NCBI RefSeq assembly: GCF_004923295.1
Contig: NZ_CP039635.1
Span: forward strand, 82,501-146,500
Origin: Azospirillum sp. TSH100
GTDB lineage: Bacteria > Pseudomonadota > Alphaproteobacteria > Azospirillales > Azospirillaceae
Direction of reading: 5' to 3'
Length of the DNA stretch: 64,000 bases
Each line of letters starts with the position of its first letter. Position 1 is the first letter of the stretch. Positions 35,730-43,191 of the stretch are shown in pieces. A program made the translations under genes and the position numbers. Below the pieces are notes generated by a model. The model worked only from the letters and a program-made list of their open reading frames with translations. It was not told where the DNA came from and ran no database searches.

Positions 35730-36425
35730 CTACCGCCGGCAGAAGGGACCGGCGGCACGGCGGCTCACCGGGCCGGGGTTGAGATTGGGATAGTCCTCGT
35801 ACTGGTTGACAGTCCAGGGGAAGACGCCCTTCGGCCCCTCGGCCTCAGGCTGGGCAATGACGGCGGCGACCAGTTCCGGACTGGGCGGGCAGCGTTCACG
35901 GATGGCGCCGGGCAGGTCGTCGTCGAGTTCGGGGACGGTGACGGCGGGCGGATCCTCCGGGCGGGGCGCCCGCAGCTTTGCCTCCTCCGCCCCCATCTCC
36001 TGACTGTCCCGCGAGGGGTTGCGGGCGGTCCCAAGACCGGGGATGAGGCCGAGCCGTTCGGCCAGCCAGCGGACGGTGGCGGGGTCGCCGGAGGTGACCA
36101 GCCGCTCGATCTGCTCGGCCACCAGCACCCGCAGCGAGGACAGGCGCAGCTCGGCCTCGCGGTTCAGCGCCTGTCGTTCCCACCAAACCCTGTGACGGAA
36201 ATCCTTGGAGCCGTAATAGGCCCGCCACAGCGTGGTACGGCTGCACCCCATGGCGCGCGAGACCTGAAGGAAACTGTTACCGCGGGCCAGCATGCCGGCG
36301 GCCATGATCCATTGTTCCTCGTGGAACTGCGAACCAGGAACCAGCGAGCCTTCGGACGGGGTCGGCGGCTCTTCGGCCCAGCGGGGGAACTGGTCGTTGG
36401 TGAAGCTGCGGCTGTCGAGGGGCAT
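35730..36425 (-). CDS. Orphan helix-turn-helix protein of unknown function
   Basis: 231 residues. Around residues 35-80 there is a helix-turn-helix-like segment (MAAGMLARGNSFLQVSRAMG, CSRTTLWRAYYGSKDFRHRV) like those in phage terminase small subunits and transposase N-termini. Residues 80-140 are helical; the last 90 are proline-rich, charged and probably disordered, ending FPWTVNQYEDYPN. There is GGAG upstream of the ATG at 36425. No phage or transposase gene is adjacent, so mobile origin is not supported. Convergent with the dehydrogenase gene. Confidence 0.5.
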   Translation of the reverse strand: MPLDSRSFTNDQFPRWAEEPPTPSEGSLVPGSQFHEEQWIMAAGMLARGNSFLQVSRAMGCSRTTLWRAYYGSKDFRHRVWWERQALNREAELRLSSLRVLVAEQIERLVTSGDPATVRWLAERLGLIPGLGTARNPSRDSQEMGAEEAKLRAPRPEDPPAVTVPELDDDLPGAIRERCPPSPELVAAVIAQPEAEGPKGVFPWTVNQYEDYPNLNPGPVSRRAAGPFCRR

Positions 36426-36628
36426 GGCGTGGCTCCGCGGGATGGTGGACCTTCTCGCGGAGAAGTTATAGGATTTTAGTCCGCACTGCGTGCTTTTTTG
36501 CTAATTCCAGATCCCCGTGGCCTCTACCGCGTCGGCGTCAGCCTCCCGCAACGCTTGCCTCCCTGCCCTGTTGTACCGGGGCGACGTGCCGCACCGGCAC
36601 CAATCCGGCGCATCAGGGGGAGTGGTCC

Positions 36629-37417
36629 ATGAGCGAACTCCGTGAGGGCAGCGCCACCGTCACCGCGGAGGCCGAGGCCTTCTATACCGAAAGCCTCAAG
36701 CTGCTGACGCAGTCCGGCATTCCGTTCCTGCTGGGCGGGACCTATGCGGTCAGCGCCTATACCGGGATCAACCGGCCGACCAAGGACATCGACGTCTTCT
36801 GCTGCGGCGGCGATTTCCCGCGCATCCTCTCCCATTTCCAGGACCATGGTTTCGAAACGGAGATCGAGGACGAACGCTGGATCGGCAAGGTCAAGCATGG
36901 CGAGCTGTTCTTCGACGTCATCTTCAATTCCGCCGTCGCCATCAACCCGGTCAATGACCACTGGTTCAAGGAAGAACACCGCGCGGTGATCTGCGGCACC
37001 GACGTGCGGCTGGTGGCGCCGACGGAGATGATCTTCTCCAAATCCTTTGTGCAGATGCGCCACAAGTACGACGGGCCGGACGTGGCGCACATGATTCTGA
37101 AGCAGCACGACAGGATCGACTGGAAAAGGCTGCTCGCCCATATGGAGCAGTATTGGGAAGTGCTGCTGATCCACCTCCTGAACTTCCGGTTCATCTATCC
37201 GACCGAGCGCGACCGCGTGCCCGACTGGCTGGTGGCGGAGCTGCTGGAGCGGATGCAGGAACGCGCCAAGCTGCCGGTCGCCCAGACACGCATCTGCCGC
37301 GGGCGGCTGTTCTCGCGCGAGGATTACCTGATCGACGTCACCCAATGGGGCTTTGCCGACGTGGTCGGCGAGGAGGGCACCAAGGAGAAGACTTTGAGGG
37401 AGAGTGGGAATGGATGA
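36629..37417 (+). CDS. Nucleotidyltransferase-fold protein
   Basis: 262 residues. The N-terminal half has the polymerase-beta-type minimal nucleotidyltransferase core: LLGGTYAVSAYTGINRPTKD, with the GG at 36-37, D-x-D at D53/D55 (DIDVF) and a third acid at D96 (LFFDVIF), so all three metal-binding acids are present. The second half is helical. Members attach a nucleotide to a small molecule, RNA or protein; the acceptor here is unknown. It overlaps the metallophosphoesterase gene by 8 bp, implying coupled translation. It resembles DUF1814/DUF6036-type proteins, some of which are type IV toxin components, but no AbiEi-like antitoxin is present. Confidence 0.72.
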   Translation: MSELREGSATVTAEAEAFYTESLKLLTQSGIPFLLGGTYAVSAYTGINRPTKDIDVFCCGGDFPRILSHFQDHGFETEIEDERWIGKVKHGELFFDVIFNSAVAINPVNDHWFKEEHRAVICGTDVRLVAPTEMIFSKSFVQMRHKYDGPDVAHMILKQHDRIDWKRLLAHMEQYWEVLLIHLLNFRFIYPTERDRVPDWLVAELLERMQERAKLPVAQTRICRGRLFSREDYLIDVTQWGFADVVGEEGTKEKTLRESGNG

Positions 37418-38129
37418 GCGCAGGCTGACCGTCGCCGCCATCGGCGACATCCATGTCGGCGAGACCACGCAATACCCCTATCGCGAGCTGTTCCAGGAGA
37501 TCGCCGGCAAGGCCGACGTGCTGGCGCTGTGCGGCGACCTGACCAACCACGGCAAGCCGCGCGAGGCTGAAATCCTGGCCGATGCCCTGCGCTCCATCGG
37601 CATCCCGGTGGTCGCGGTGTTCGGCAACCACGATTACGAATGCGGACATCTTGAGGAAATCCAGCATATCCTGACCCAGGCCGGGGTGCGGTTTCTCGAC
37701 GGAGCGCCGCAGGAGATCGGCGGGGTCGGCTTCGCCGGCGTGAAGGGCTTCGGTGGCGGCTTCGGCAACCGCATGCTCGACAGCTTCGGCGAGCCGGCGA
37801 TCAAACAGTTCGTCCACGAGGCGGTGAACGAGGCGATGCGGCTGGAAAGCGCCTTGCGGCAGCTCGACACCGAGCGGGTGTTCGTCGTGCTGCACTACGC
37901 CCCCATCGCCGCGACGGTGGAGGGGGAGCCGACCGAGATCTTCCCCTTCCTGGGGTCTTCGCGGTTGGCGGAGACCATCGACCGCTTCGATAACGTGCGC
38001 GCCGTGGCCCATGGCCATGCGCATCACGGGAGCTATGCCGGGAAAACGCTGCGGGGGACGCCGGTCTACAACGTGGCGCAGACGATCCCCAAGGAGACGG
38101 GGCGGCCTTATGCGCTGATCGAGGTTTGA
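37410..38129 (+). CDS. Calcineurin-like metallophosphoesterase
   Basis: 239 residues. Full di-metal motif set: GDIH (D13, H15), CGDLTNHG (D43), FGNHDYE (N73, H74), the later LHYAPI and the GHAHHG pair. Such enzymes hydrolyse phosphomonoesters, diesters or cyclic nucleotides. The ATG at 37410 lies inside the end of the nucleotidyltransferase gene, whose final bases give a purine-rich ribosome site. The pairing suggests opposing activities on one substrate. No signal peptide; cytosolic. Confidence 0.85.
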   Translation: MDERRLTVAAIGDIHVGETTQYPYRELFQEIAGKADVLALCGDLTNHGKPREAEILADALRSIGIPVVAVFGNHDYECGHLEEIQHILTQAGVRFLDGAPQEIGGVGFAGVKGFGGGFGNRMLDSFGEPAIKQFVHEAVNEAMRLESALRQLDTERVFVVLHYAPIAATVEGEPTEIFPFLGSSRLAETIDRFDNVRAVAHGHAHHGSYAGKTLRGTPVYNVAQTIPKETGRPYALIEV

Positions 38130-38167
38130 GGGAGAAGGTTGGGATGAGGGGGTTCGGCGCAGCCGAA

Positions 38168-38223
38168 AAGATCATCGCAATGCGTCCCCCTCACCCTCAC
38201 CCTCTCCCCGGGGGGGAGAGGGG
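38168..38223. repeat. Palindromic intergenic repeat, copy A
   Basis: Leader AAGATCATCGCAATGCG, a C-rich CCCTCACCCT stretch, and a perfect palindrome CCTCTCCCC-GGG-GGGGAGAGG (38201-38221). Located just past the metallophosphoesterase gene, before the convergent ABC gene. It could form a stable hairpin at the RNA level. Confidence 0.8.
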
Positions 38224-38249
38224 ATGAGAGGTGGGAGAAGGAAGCTTCC

Positions 38250-39314
38250 TCAGAACACCCAGAGCTGTTCCGGCGGCAGGTGCAGCCAGTGGGTGCCGGC
38301 GGACAGCGGACGGCCGAAGGCACGCAGCGTCTGGTCGCCGCAGCGGAACACATGCTCCCACTGGCTGCCGAGATAGACCGAGGTCTCCAGTTGGACCGGA
38401 ACCCGGTTGTCGCCGTCCCCGTCGCCGGGACCATCCACGACCTCGACCTGCTCCAGGCGGATCACGCCGGTCGCTTCCTCCGACACGCCCTTGCCGGCGC
38501 GGTCCTTGCCCCACAGGGCATGGCCGGACAGCTCGATGCGGGCATAGCCGCCGCGCTTGTCCTGCACGCGGCTCTTGATCTGGTTGTTGACGCCCATGAA
38601 CTCCGACGCGAACAGGTTGACCGGCTCGGTGTAGAGCTGTTCGGGCGTGCCGGCCTGGACGATGCGGCCGCCGTCGAGCAGGACGATGCGGTCGGCGATC
38701 GCCATCGCCTCGATCTGGTCGTGGGTGACGAAGACGGCGGTCAGGTTCATCCGCTTGATCAGCGTGCGGATCCAGATGCGGGCCTCCTCGCGCAGCTTGG
38801 CGTCGAGGTTCGACAGCGGCTCGTCGAGCAGGATGACCGGCGGGTTGTAGACCAGCGCGCGGGCAAGGGCCACGCGCTGCTGCTGGCCGCCCGACATCTG
38901 GTGCGGATAGCGGTCGCCGAGATGGCCGAGACCGACGCCGTCCAGCACCGCGGCGACGCGCTGCTGAATCTCGGCCTTCGAGACGTTGCGCAGGCGCAGG
39001 CCGTAGGCGACGTTCTCGAACACCGTCTTGTGCGGCCACAGCGCGTAGGACTGGAAGACCAGCCCGAGGCCGCGCTTCTCCGACGGCACGTTGAGGCCGG
39101 CGGCGGCGTCGAACACCGGCTGGTCGCCGATGGAGATGACGCCCTTCTTCGGCTCCTCCAGCCCGGCGATGGAGCGCAGCAGCGTGGTCTTGCCGCTGCC
39201 CGACCGGCCGAGCAGGGCGACGATCTCGCCCTGGGCGAAGGTGGCGGTGATGCCCTTCAGGATCTCGTTGCTGCCGTAGGACAGGTGCAGGTCGTCGATG
39301 ATGAGCTTAGCCAT
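38250..39314 (-). CDS. Ferric-type ABC importer ATP-binding protein (FbpC/PotA-like)
   Basis: 354 residues. Walker A GRSGSGKTT (36-44), signature [17 protein letters not shown], Walker B VILLDEPLSNLD, H-loop FVTHDQ and a C-terminal TOBE-like domain from about 245. It drives the importer formed with the 39307 permease, into whose end it overlaps by 8 bp. The closest family grouping by layout (fused permease, single binding protein) is the Fe(III)/AfuABC or phosphonate-type; the substrate is not proven. Confidence 0.88.
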   Translation of the reverse strand: MAKLIIDDLHLSYGSNEILKGITATFAQGEIVALLGRSGSGKTTLLRSIAGLEEPKKGVISIGDQPVFDAAAGLNVPSEKRGLGLVFQSYALWPHKTVFENVAYGLRLRNVSKAEIQQRVAAVLDGVGLGHLGDRYPHQMSGGQQQRVALARALVYNPPVILLDEPLSNLDAKLREEARIWIRTLIKRMNLTAVFVTHDQIEAMAIADRIVLLDGGRIVQAGTPEQLYTEPVNLFASEFMGVNNQIKSRVQDKRGGYARIELSGHALWGKDRAGKGVSEEATGVIRLEQVEVVDGPGDGDGDNRVPVQLETSVYLGSQWEHVFRCGDQTLRAFGRPLSAGTHWLHLPPEQLWVF

Positions 39315-40974
39315 GGGAGCGTTTCCCGAAGAGCGACATCAGCAGCAGGCCGCCGCCGATCATCGCGATGTTGACGGTGGAGAGCGCGGTCACGAGGTCG
39401 ACGGCGCCGGTGCCCCACAGCGAGACCAGCAGCGAGCCGATCACCTCGGTGCCGGGGGCCAGCAGATAGACGCCCGTGGAGTATTCGCGCATGAAGGTGA
39501 CGAAGATCAGCAGCCAGCTGGAGAACAGCCCGACCTTGACCAGCGGGATCGTCAGGTCGCGCGACACCCGGCCGGGGCTGGCGCCGACGATGCGGCCGGC
39601 CTCCTCCAGTTCGGGGCCGATCTGCAGCAGGGCGCCGCTGACCAGACGCATGCCGTAGGCGAGCCAGACCAGCGTGTAGGCGACCCAGATGGCGATCATG
39701 GTCTGGCGCAGCGGCGACAGGAAGGGCGTGAACAGGAAGACCCAGAAGATCGCCAGACCGGCCACCAGACCCGGCATGGCGCGCGGCAGCAGGACCAGAT
39801 AGTCCATCAGCTTGGTCCAGCCCGACTGCCAGCGGTGGGCGGCGAGGTTCAGCATGGTGTAGACACCGACCGACAGCGCCCCGCCGACCGAGGCGATCAG
39901 CAGCGTGTTGACGATGCCGCGGGTCAGGTTGGGGAACTCCATCAGCTCGCGGAAATGCGCCAGCGTCAGCACGTCCAGCAGGTTGACGCCCTCGCCCCAG
40001 CTCGACACGAAGGCGCGCAGCACCAGACCGCTGATCGGCACCACCACGGTGAACAGCAGCCACGCGGCGATCATCGCCGCGGCCGGCCAGCGCCAGACGC
40101 CGATGGACACCGGCTTCTGCGCCGCGGCCTTGCCCTTGACCGAGACATAACGGTTGGCGGCACGCAGCAGGAAGCGCTGGAGCGCCACCAGCGGCAGGGC
40201 GATGCAGATGATCGCCACCACCACCACCGCCATCAGCTGGTAGGACGGCGTGCCCAGCTTGTTGGTCAGCTTGTAGAGGTAGGTCGCCAGCACCAGGATG
40301 CCTTCGGGGTCGCCGAGAACCAGCGGCAGGCCGAACAGCTCGAATCCCAGGAAGAAGACCAGCACGGCGGCGTAGAGGATGTTCGGCATCACCATCGGCA
40401 GGCTGACTGTCAGCGCCGTGCGCAGCGGGCCGGCGCCGGTCATCCGTGCGGCCTCCTCGACGTCGGAACCCAGGCTGCGGAGCGCCGACGAGGTGTAGAG
40501 GAAGACATGCGGGACGTGGGTCAGGCCGGCGATGACGATCAGCGTCGTCTTGGAATAGAGATACCAGGGGACAAAGCCGAAGACGCCCTTGAACCACAGC
40601 GTGACGAAGCCCGCCGGGCCGAGGCTGACCACGAAGCCGAAGGCCAGCACCACCGACGACACGAACATCGGCACCAGGATCACCGGCTCGATCCAGCGGC
40701 GGCCCGGCAGGTCGGTACGGGTCATCAGGAAGGCCAGCAGAGCGCCGACCGGCACGGCGATGAGGGTCATGCCCAGCGCGATGACGGCCGAGTTGTAGAG
40801 GGCGTCGAAGAAATCCTCGTCGTCCAGAACGAACTCGTAGGCATCGAGCGTGAAGGAGATCTTGGGCTGGAAGAACGGGCCGTCGAGGAAGCTCTGGTAG
40901 ACGACCAGGCCGATCGGGGCCAGCACGGCAATCGCCATGGCGACGATCACCGCGATGCGCGTCGCGCGGTTCAT
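39307..40974 (-). CDS. Fused ABC permease (two permease domains)
   Basis: 555 residues with about twelve hydrophobic segments, equal to two permease domains in one chain, as in iron(III) permeases of the FbpB/AfuB type. Each half has an EAA-type loop: DVEEAARMTGAGPLRTAL in the first and ELEEAGRIVGASPGRVSRDL in the second. It sits 265 bp after the binding protein gene and 8 bp into the ATPase gene. The repeats B1 and B2 lie in that upstream gap. Confidence 0.88.
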   Translation of the reverse strand: MNRATRIAVIVAMAIAVLAPIGLVVYQSFLDGPFFQPKISFTLDAYEFVLDDEDFFDALYNSAVIALGMTLIAVPVGALLAFLMTRTDLPGRRWIEPVILVPMFVSSVVLAFGFVVSLGPAGFVTLWFKGVFGFVPWYLYSKTTLIVIAGLTHVPHVFLYTSSALRSLGSDVEEAARMTGAGPLRTALTVSLPMVMPNILYAAVLVFFLGFELFGLPLVLGDPEGILVLATYLYKLTNKLGTPSYQLMAVVVVAIICIALPLVALQRFLLRAANRYVSVKGKAAAQKPVSIGVWRWPAAAMIAAWLLFTVVVPISGLVLRAFVSSWGEGVNLLDVLTLAHFRELMEFPNLTRGIVNTLLIASVGGALSVGVYTMLNLAAHRWQSGWTKLMDYLVLLPRAMPGLVAGLAIFWVFLFTPFLSPLRQTMIAIWVAYTLVWLAYGMRLVSGALLQIGPELEEAGRIVGASPGRVSRDLTIPLVKVGLFSSWLLIFVTFMREYSTGVYLLAPGTEVIGSLLVSLWGTGAVDLVTALSTVNIAMIGGGLLLMSLFGKRSHG

Positions 40975-41018
40975 GGGGGGATTCCTTGATTCGGCGGCTT
41001 TGGCGCCCTCCCCGGGGG

Positions 41019-41061
41019 ATTCCCCCTCTCCCCCCCGGGGAGAGGGTCGGGGTGAGGGGGA
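41019..41061. repeat. Palindromic intergenic repeat, copy B1 (inverted)
   Basis: Exact reverse complement of the 21-bp palindrome in copies A and E (CCTCTCCCC-CCC-GGGGAGAGG at 41025-41045), followed by GGTGAGGGGG as the inverted form of the C-rich leader. Lies just upstream of the permease gene start. Confidence 0.8.
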
Positions 41062-41103
41062 GGCTTGGGGTGGATTTCGGGGGATGCGGGGCGGCTTTTA
41101 CTT

Positions 41104-41213
41104 GAAGATCATCGCCATGCGTCCCCCTCACCCTAACCCTCTCCCCGCCTTTCGGCGAAGCTTCGCTTCGCCTGTCGGCAACGCGAGCTTTGCTCGCGTT
41201 GGGGGGAGAGGGG
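41104..41213. repeat. Palindromic intergenic repeat, copy B2 (extended)
   Basis: Same leader (GAAGATCATCGCCATGCG) and CCCTCACCCTAACCCT stretch as the others, but the CCTCTCCCC and GGGGAGAGG arms are separated by about 55 bases that hold further hairpins (GAAGC/TTCGCTTC and ACGCGAGC/GCTCGCGT). This looks like the long form of the family. It lies just downstream of the binding protein gene and could act as a terminator or mRNA stabiliser between binding protein and permease. Confidence 0.78.
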
Positions 41214-41239
41214 ACTAAGCACGGGCTTGAGAGCAGCAG

Positions 41240-42343
41240 TTACTTCCCCTGGAGGGACTTCTGCCAATCCTTCAGGAACTTCAGGCGCTTCACCTGATCG
41301 AGGTAGGTCAGCAGTTCCGGGCCGACATGGATCGGGCGCAGCGTGCTTTCCGGAACGCCGGCAGTCGGGTTGGCGCTCGCCAGATCGGTGCGGATCGAGC
41401 CCATGTAACGGGCCTGCATCGCCTGCTGGCCCTGCTTCGACAACAGATAGTCAAGGAACAGCTTGGCGGCGTTCGGGTGCTTGGCGCCCTTCGGGATGAA
41501 GGCGATGCGCGACATCACGATGGTGTAGTCGGACGGCAGCACGACGCCCAGCGACTCCGGATCCTTGTGCTGGCGCTCGAAGACGTAGGAGCCGATCATG
41601 TTGTAACCGATGGTGTGCTCGCCCGAGGTCAGCCGCTCGATCATCGCGCCCGACGAGGTGTAGAGCTTCACCCCGGTCTGGCCCATCGCCTTGACCAGAT
41701 CCCAGGTGTTCTTGTTCGCCTGGACGTCCTGGGTGATGTAGAGGAAGCCGACGCCGCTGCGCTCCGGATCGTAGGACGTGACCTTGCCCTTGTAGGCGTC
41801 CGGCTTCTCGGCAAGCAGCTTGGCGAGGTCGGCGTGGGTCTTCGGCACGTCGGCGGCGGGAACGACGCGCTTGTTGTAGGCGAAGACGATGGGCTCGGCG
41901 GTGGTGCCGAAGGCCTCGTTCTTGTAATTGGCCCAGTCGGGGATACTCTTCGATTCGGGCGAGCTGTAGGACTGGGCGTAGCCGTCATTGACCAGCTTCA
42001 TCTGCAGGTCCATCGCCGACGACCACATCAGGTCGGTGGTGCCGGTGTTGGCCGCCGCCTCGCTGATGAAGCGGTTGTACATCTCGGTGGAGTTCTGGTC
42101 GGCGTATTCCAGCTTGATCTTGGGATAGAGCGCCTCGAACCCCTTCAGCAGTTCCGACACGGCGGCCGCGTCGGTGGCGGAATAGATGCTGAGCGCGCCT
42201 TCCTGGTTCGCCGCCTCGATGATCTTGGCATAGGCGGGATCGTAGCCGGCGGGGACCGACTGCGCCTGGGCGGTGCCGGCGGTGAAGGCCGGAATGCTGA
42301 TCGTCAGGGCGGTCGCGACCAGAAGGGCCAGTTTGGTGCGCAT
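41240..42343 (-). CDS. Periplasmic solute-binding protein of a ferric-type ABC importer
   Basis: 367 residues with a clear signal peptide (KLALLVATALTISIPAFTAG, then TAQAQS). The mature part begins AKIIEAANQEGALSIYSATD and continues YADQNSTEMYNRFISEAAAN, the pattern of the family that binds ferric ions, thiamine, putrescine or 2-aminoethylphosphonate (SBP_bac_6/11). It is the first gene of the importer operon and is divergent from a TctD-like response regulator, 182 bp away. In tricarboxylate and phosphoglycerate systems such pairs induce the binding protein; the same is likely here. Confidence 0.87.
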   Translation of the reverse strand: MRTKLALLVATALTISIPAFTAGTAQAQSVPAGYDPAYAKIIEAANQEGALSIYSATDAAAVSELLKGFEALYPKIKLEYADQNSTEMYNRFISEAAANTGTTDLMWSSAMDLQMKLVNDGYAQSYSSPESKSIPDWANYKNEAFGTTAEPIVFAYNKRVVPAADVPKTHADLAKLLAEKPDAYKGKVTSYDPERSGVGFLYITQDVQANKNTWDLVKAMGQTGVKLYTSSGAMIERLTSGEHTIGYNMIGSYVFERQHKDPESLGVVLPSDYTIVMSRIAFIPKGAKHPNAAKLFLDYLLSKQGQQAMQARYMGSIRTDLASANPTAGVPESTLRPIHVGPELLTYLDQVKRLKFLKDWQKSLQGK

Positions 42344-42525
42344 CTCTTCCTCTCCTGCGGTTGGTTTCCACGGCGCCGTTGCGGGCCGGGTTGGTTGGGC
42401 TTACAAGCAACTTTGCCGTGACTATAGGCAATCAACCTGTCGCCAATCTGTCGCGGATGAAAATTGTTTGTTGAACGGAACAGGCGCGATCGGATGATGG
42501 CCCACTCGGATGATAGGCGGCTCCC
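42344..42525. promoter_or_regulatory. Divergent promoter region, importer / TctD-like regulator
   Basis: 182 bp between the binding protein gene (minus) and the response regulator gene (plus). A+T-enriched around 42420-42475. Location makes it the probable target of the adjacent regulator; I could not identify a confident direct repeat. Confidence 0.5.
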
Positions 42526-43191
42526 TTGCGCATCCTGATCGTGGAGGATGATGCCGCCCTGGCGCGCGGGGTGACCGGGGCGCTGAAGCTTGCCGGCTAT
42601 GCCGTCGACCATGTCGCATCGGGCGAGGACGCGGTGCGGCTGGAGCGGGCGGAGCCTTATGGGCTGGTGGTGCTGGATCTGGGACTGCCCGACCTGTCCG
42701 GATTCGAGGTTCTGACCCGCATCCGCCGCCGCGGCTCCACCGTGCCGGTGATGATCCTGACCGCACGGGAAGCGGTGGCAGACCGGGTCAAGGGGCTGGA
42801 CCTGGGCGCCGACGACTATCTCCTGAAGCCCTTCGACCCGGCGGAGTTCGAGGCGCGGGTGCGCGCTCTGATGCGGCGCGGCCAGGGCACGCCGGTCCCC
42901 GAGCTGGTGTGCGGCACCCTGCGTTACGATCGCTCCACCGCGACGGTGACGCTGAACGGCCGGGTGCTGGACTTGCGCAAGCGCGAGCTGGCGGTGCTGG
43001 ACGGGCTGATCACCCGCGCCGGCAAGGTGGTGCCGAAGGACCGGCTGGCCGGCGAAGTGTTCGGTTTCGACGAGCCGGTGGCGCCCAACGCCATCGAGCT
43101 GTATGTCGCCCGACTGCGCAAGAAGCTGGAGCCCGACGGGCCGCAGATCCGCACCATCCGCGGGCTGGGCTATCTGATGGAAGGCGCCTGA
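42526..43191 (+). CDS. OmpR/PhoB-family response regulator (TctD-like)
   Basis: 221 residues. Receiver domain with the acid pocket E7/D8/D9, phosphoacceptor D51 (LVVLDLGLPD), conserved T of ILTAREA and the lysine of LLKPFDP; then a winged-helix DNA-binding domain ending KKLEPDGPQIRTIRGLGYLM. The start is a TTG at 42526, chosen because AGGCGG lies 6 bases upstream and the protein then begins MRILIVEDD exactly as in the family. The stop overlaps the kinase start by one base (TGATG). Likely activator of the divergent importer operon. Confidence 0.9.
   Translation: MRILIVEDDAALARGVTGALKLAGYAVDHVASGEDAVRLERAEPYGLVVLDLGLPDLSGFEVLTRIRRRGSTVPVMILTAREAVADRVKGLDLGADDYLLKPFDPAEFEARVRALMRRGQGTPVPELVCGTLRYDRSTATVTLNGRVLDLRKRELAVLDGLITRAGKVVPKDRLAGEVFGFDEPVAPNAIELYVARLRKKLEPDGPQIRTIRGLGYLMEGA

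Noticed and set aside
36629..37417. Nucleotidyltransferase considered as the toxin of an AbiE-like toxin-antitoxin system
   Set aside because: The partner is a phosphoesterase with full metal ligands, not an AbiEi-type winged-helix antitoxin.
38168..38223. Palindrome considered as a plain terminator only
   Set aside because: The same 21 bp recur elsewhere with the same leader sequence and in inverted orientation, so it is treated as a repeat family; terminator function may be secondary.
41104..41213. CCCTAACCCT string that recalls a telomere repeat
   Set aside because: Only one or two units per copy, always in the palindromic intergenic element; no tandem array.
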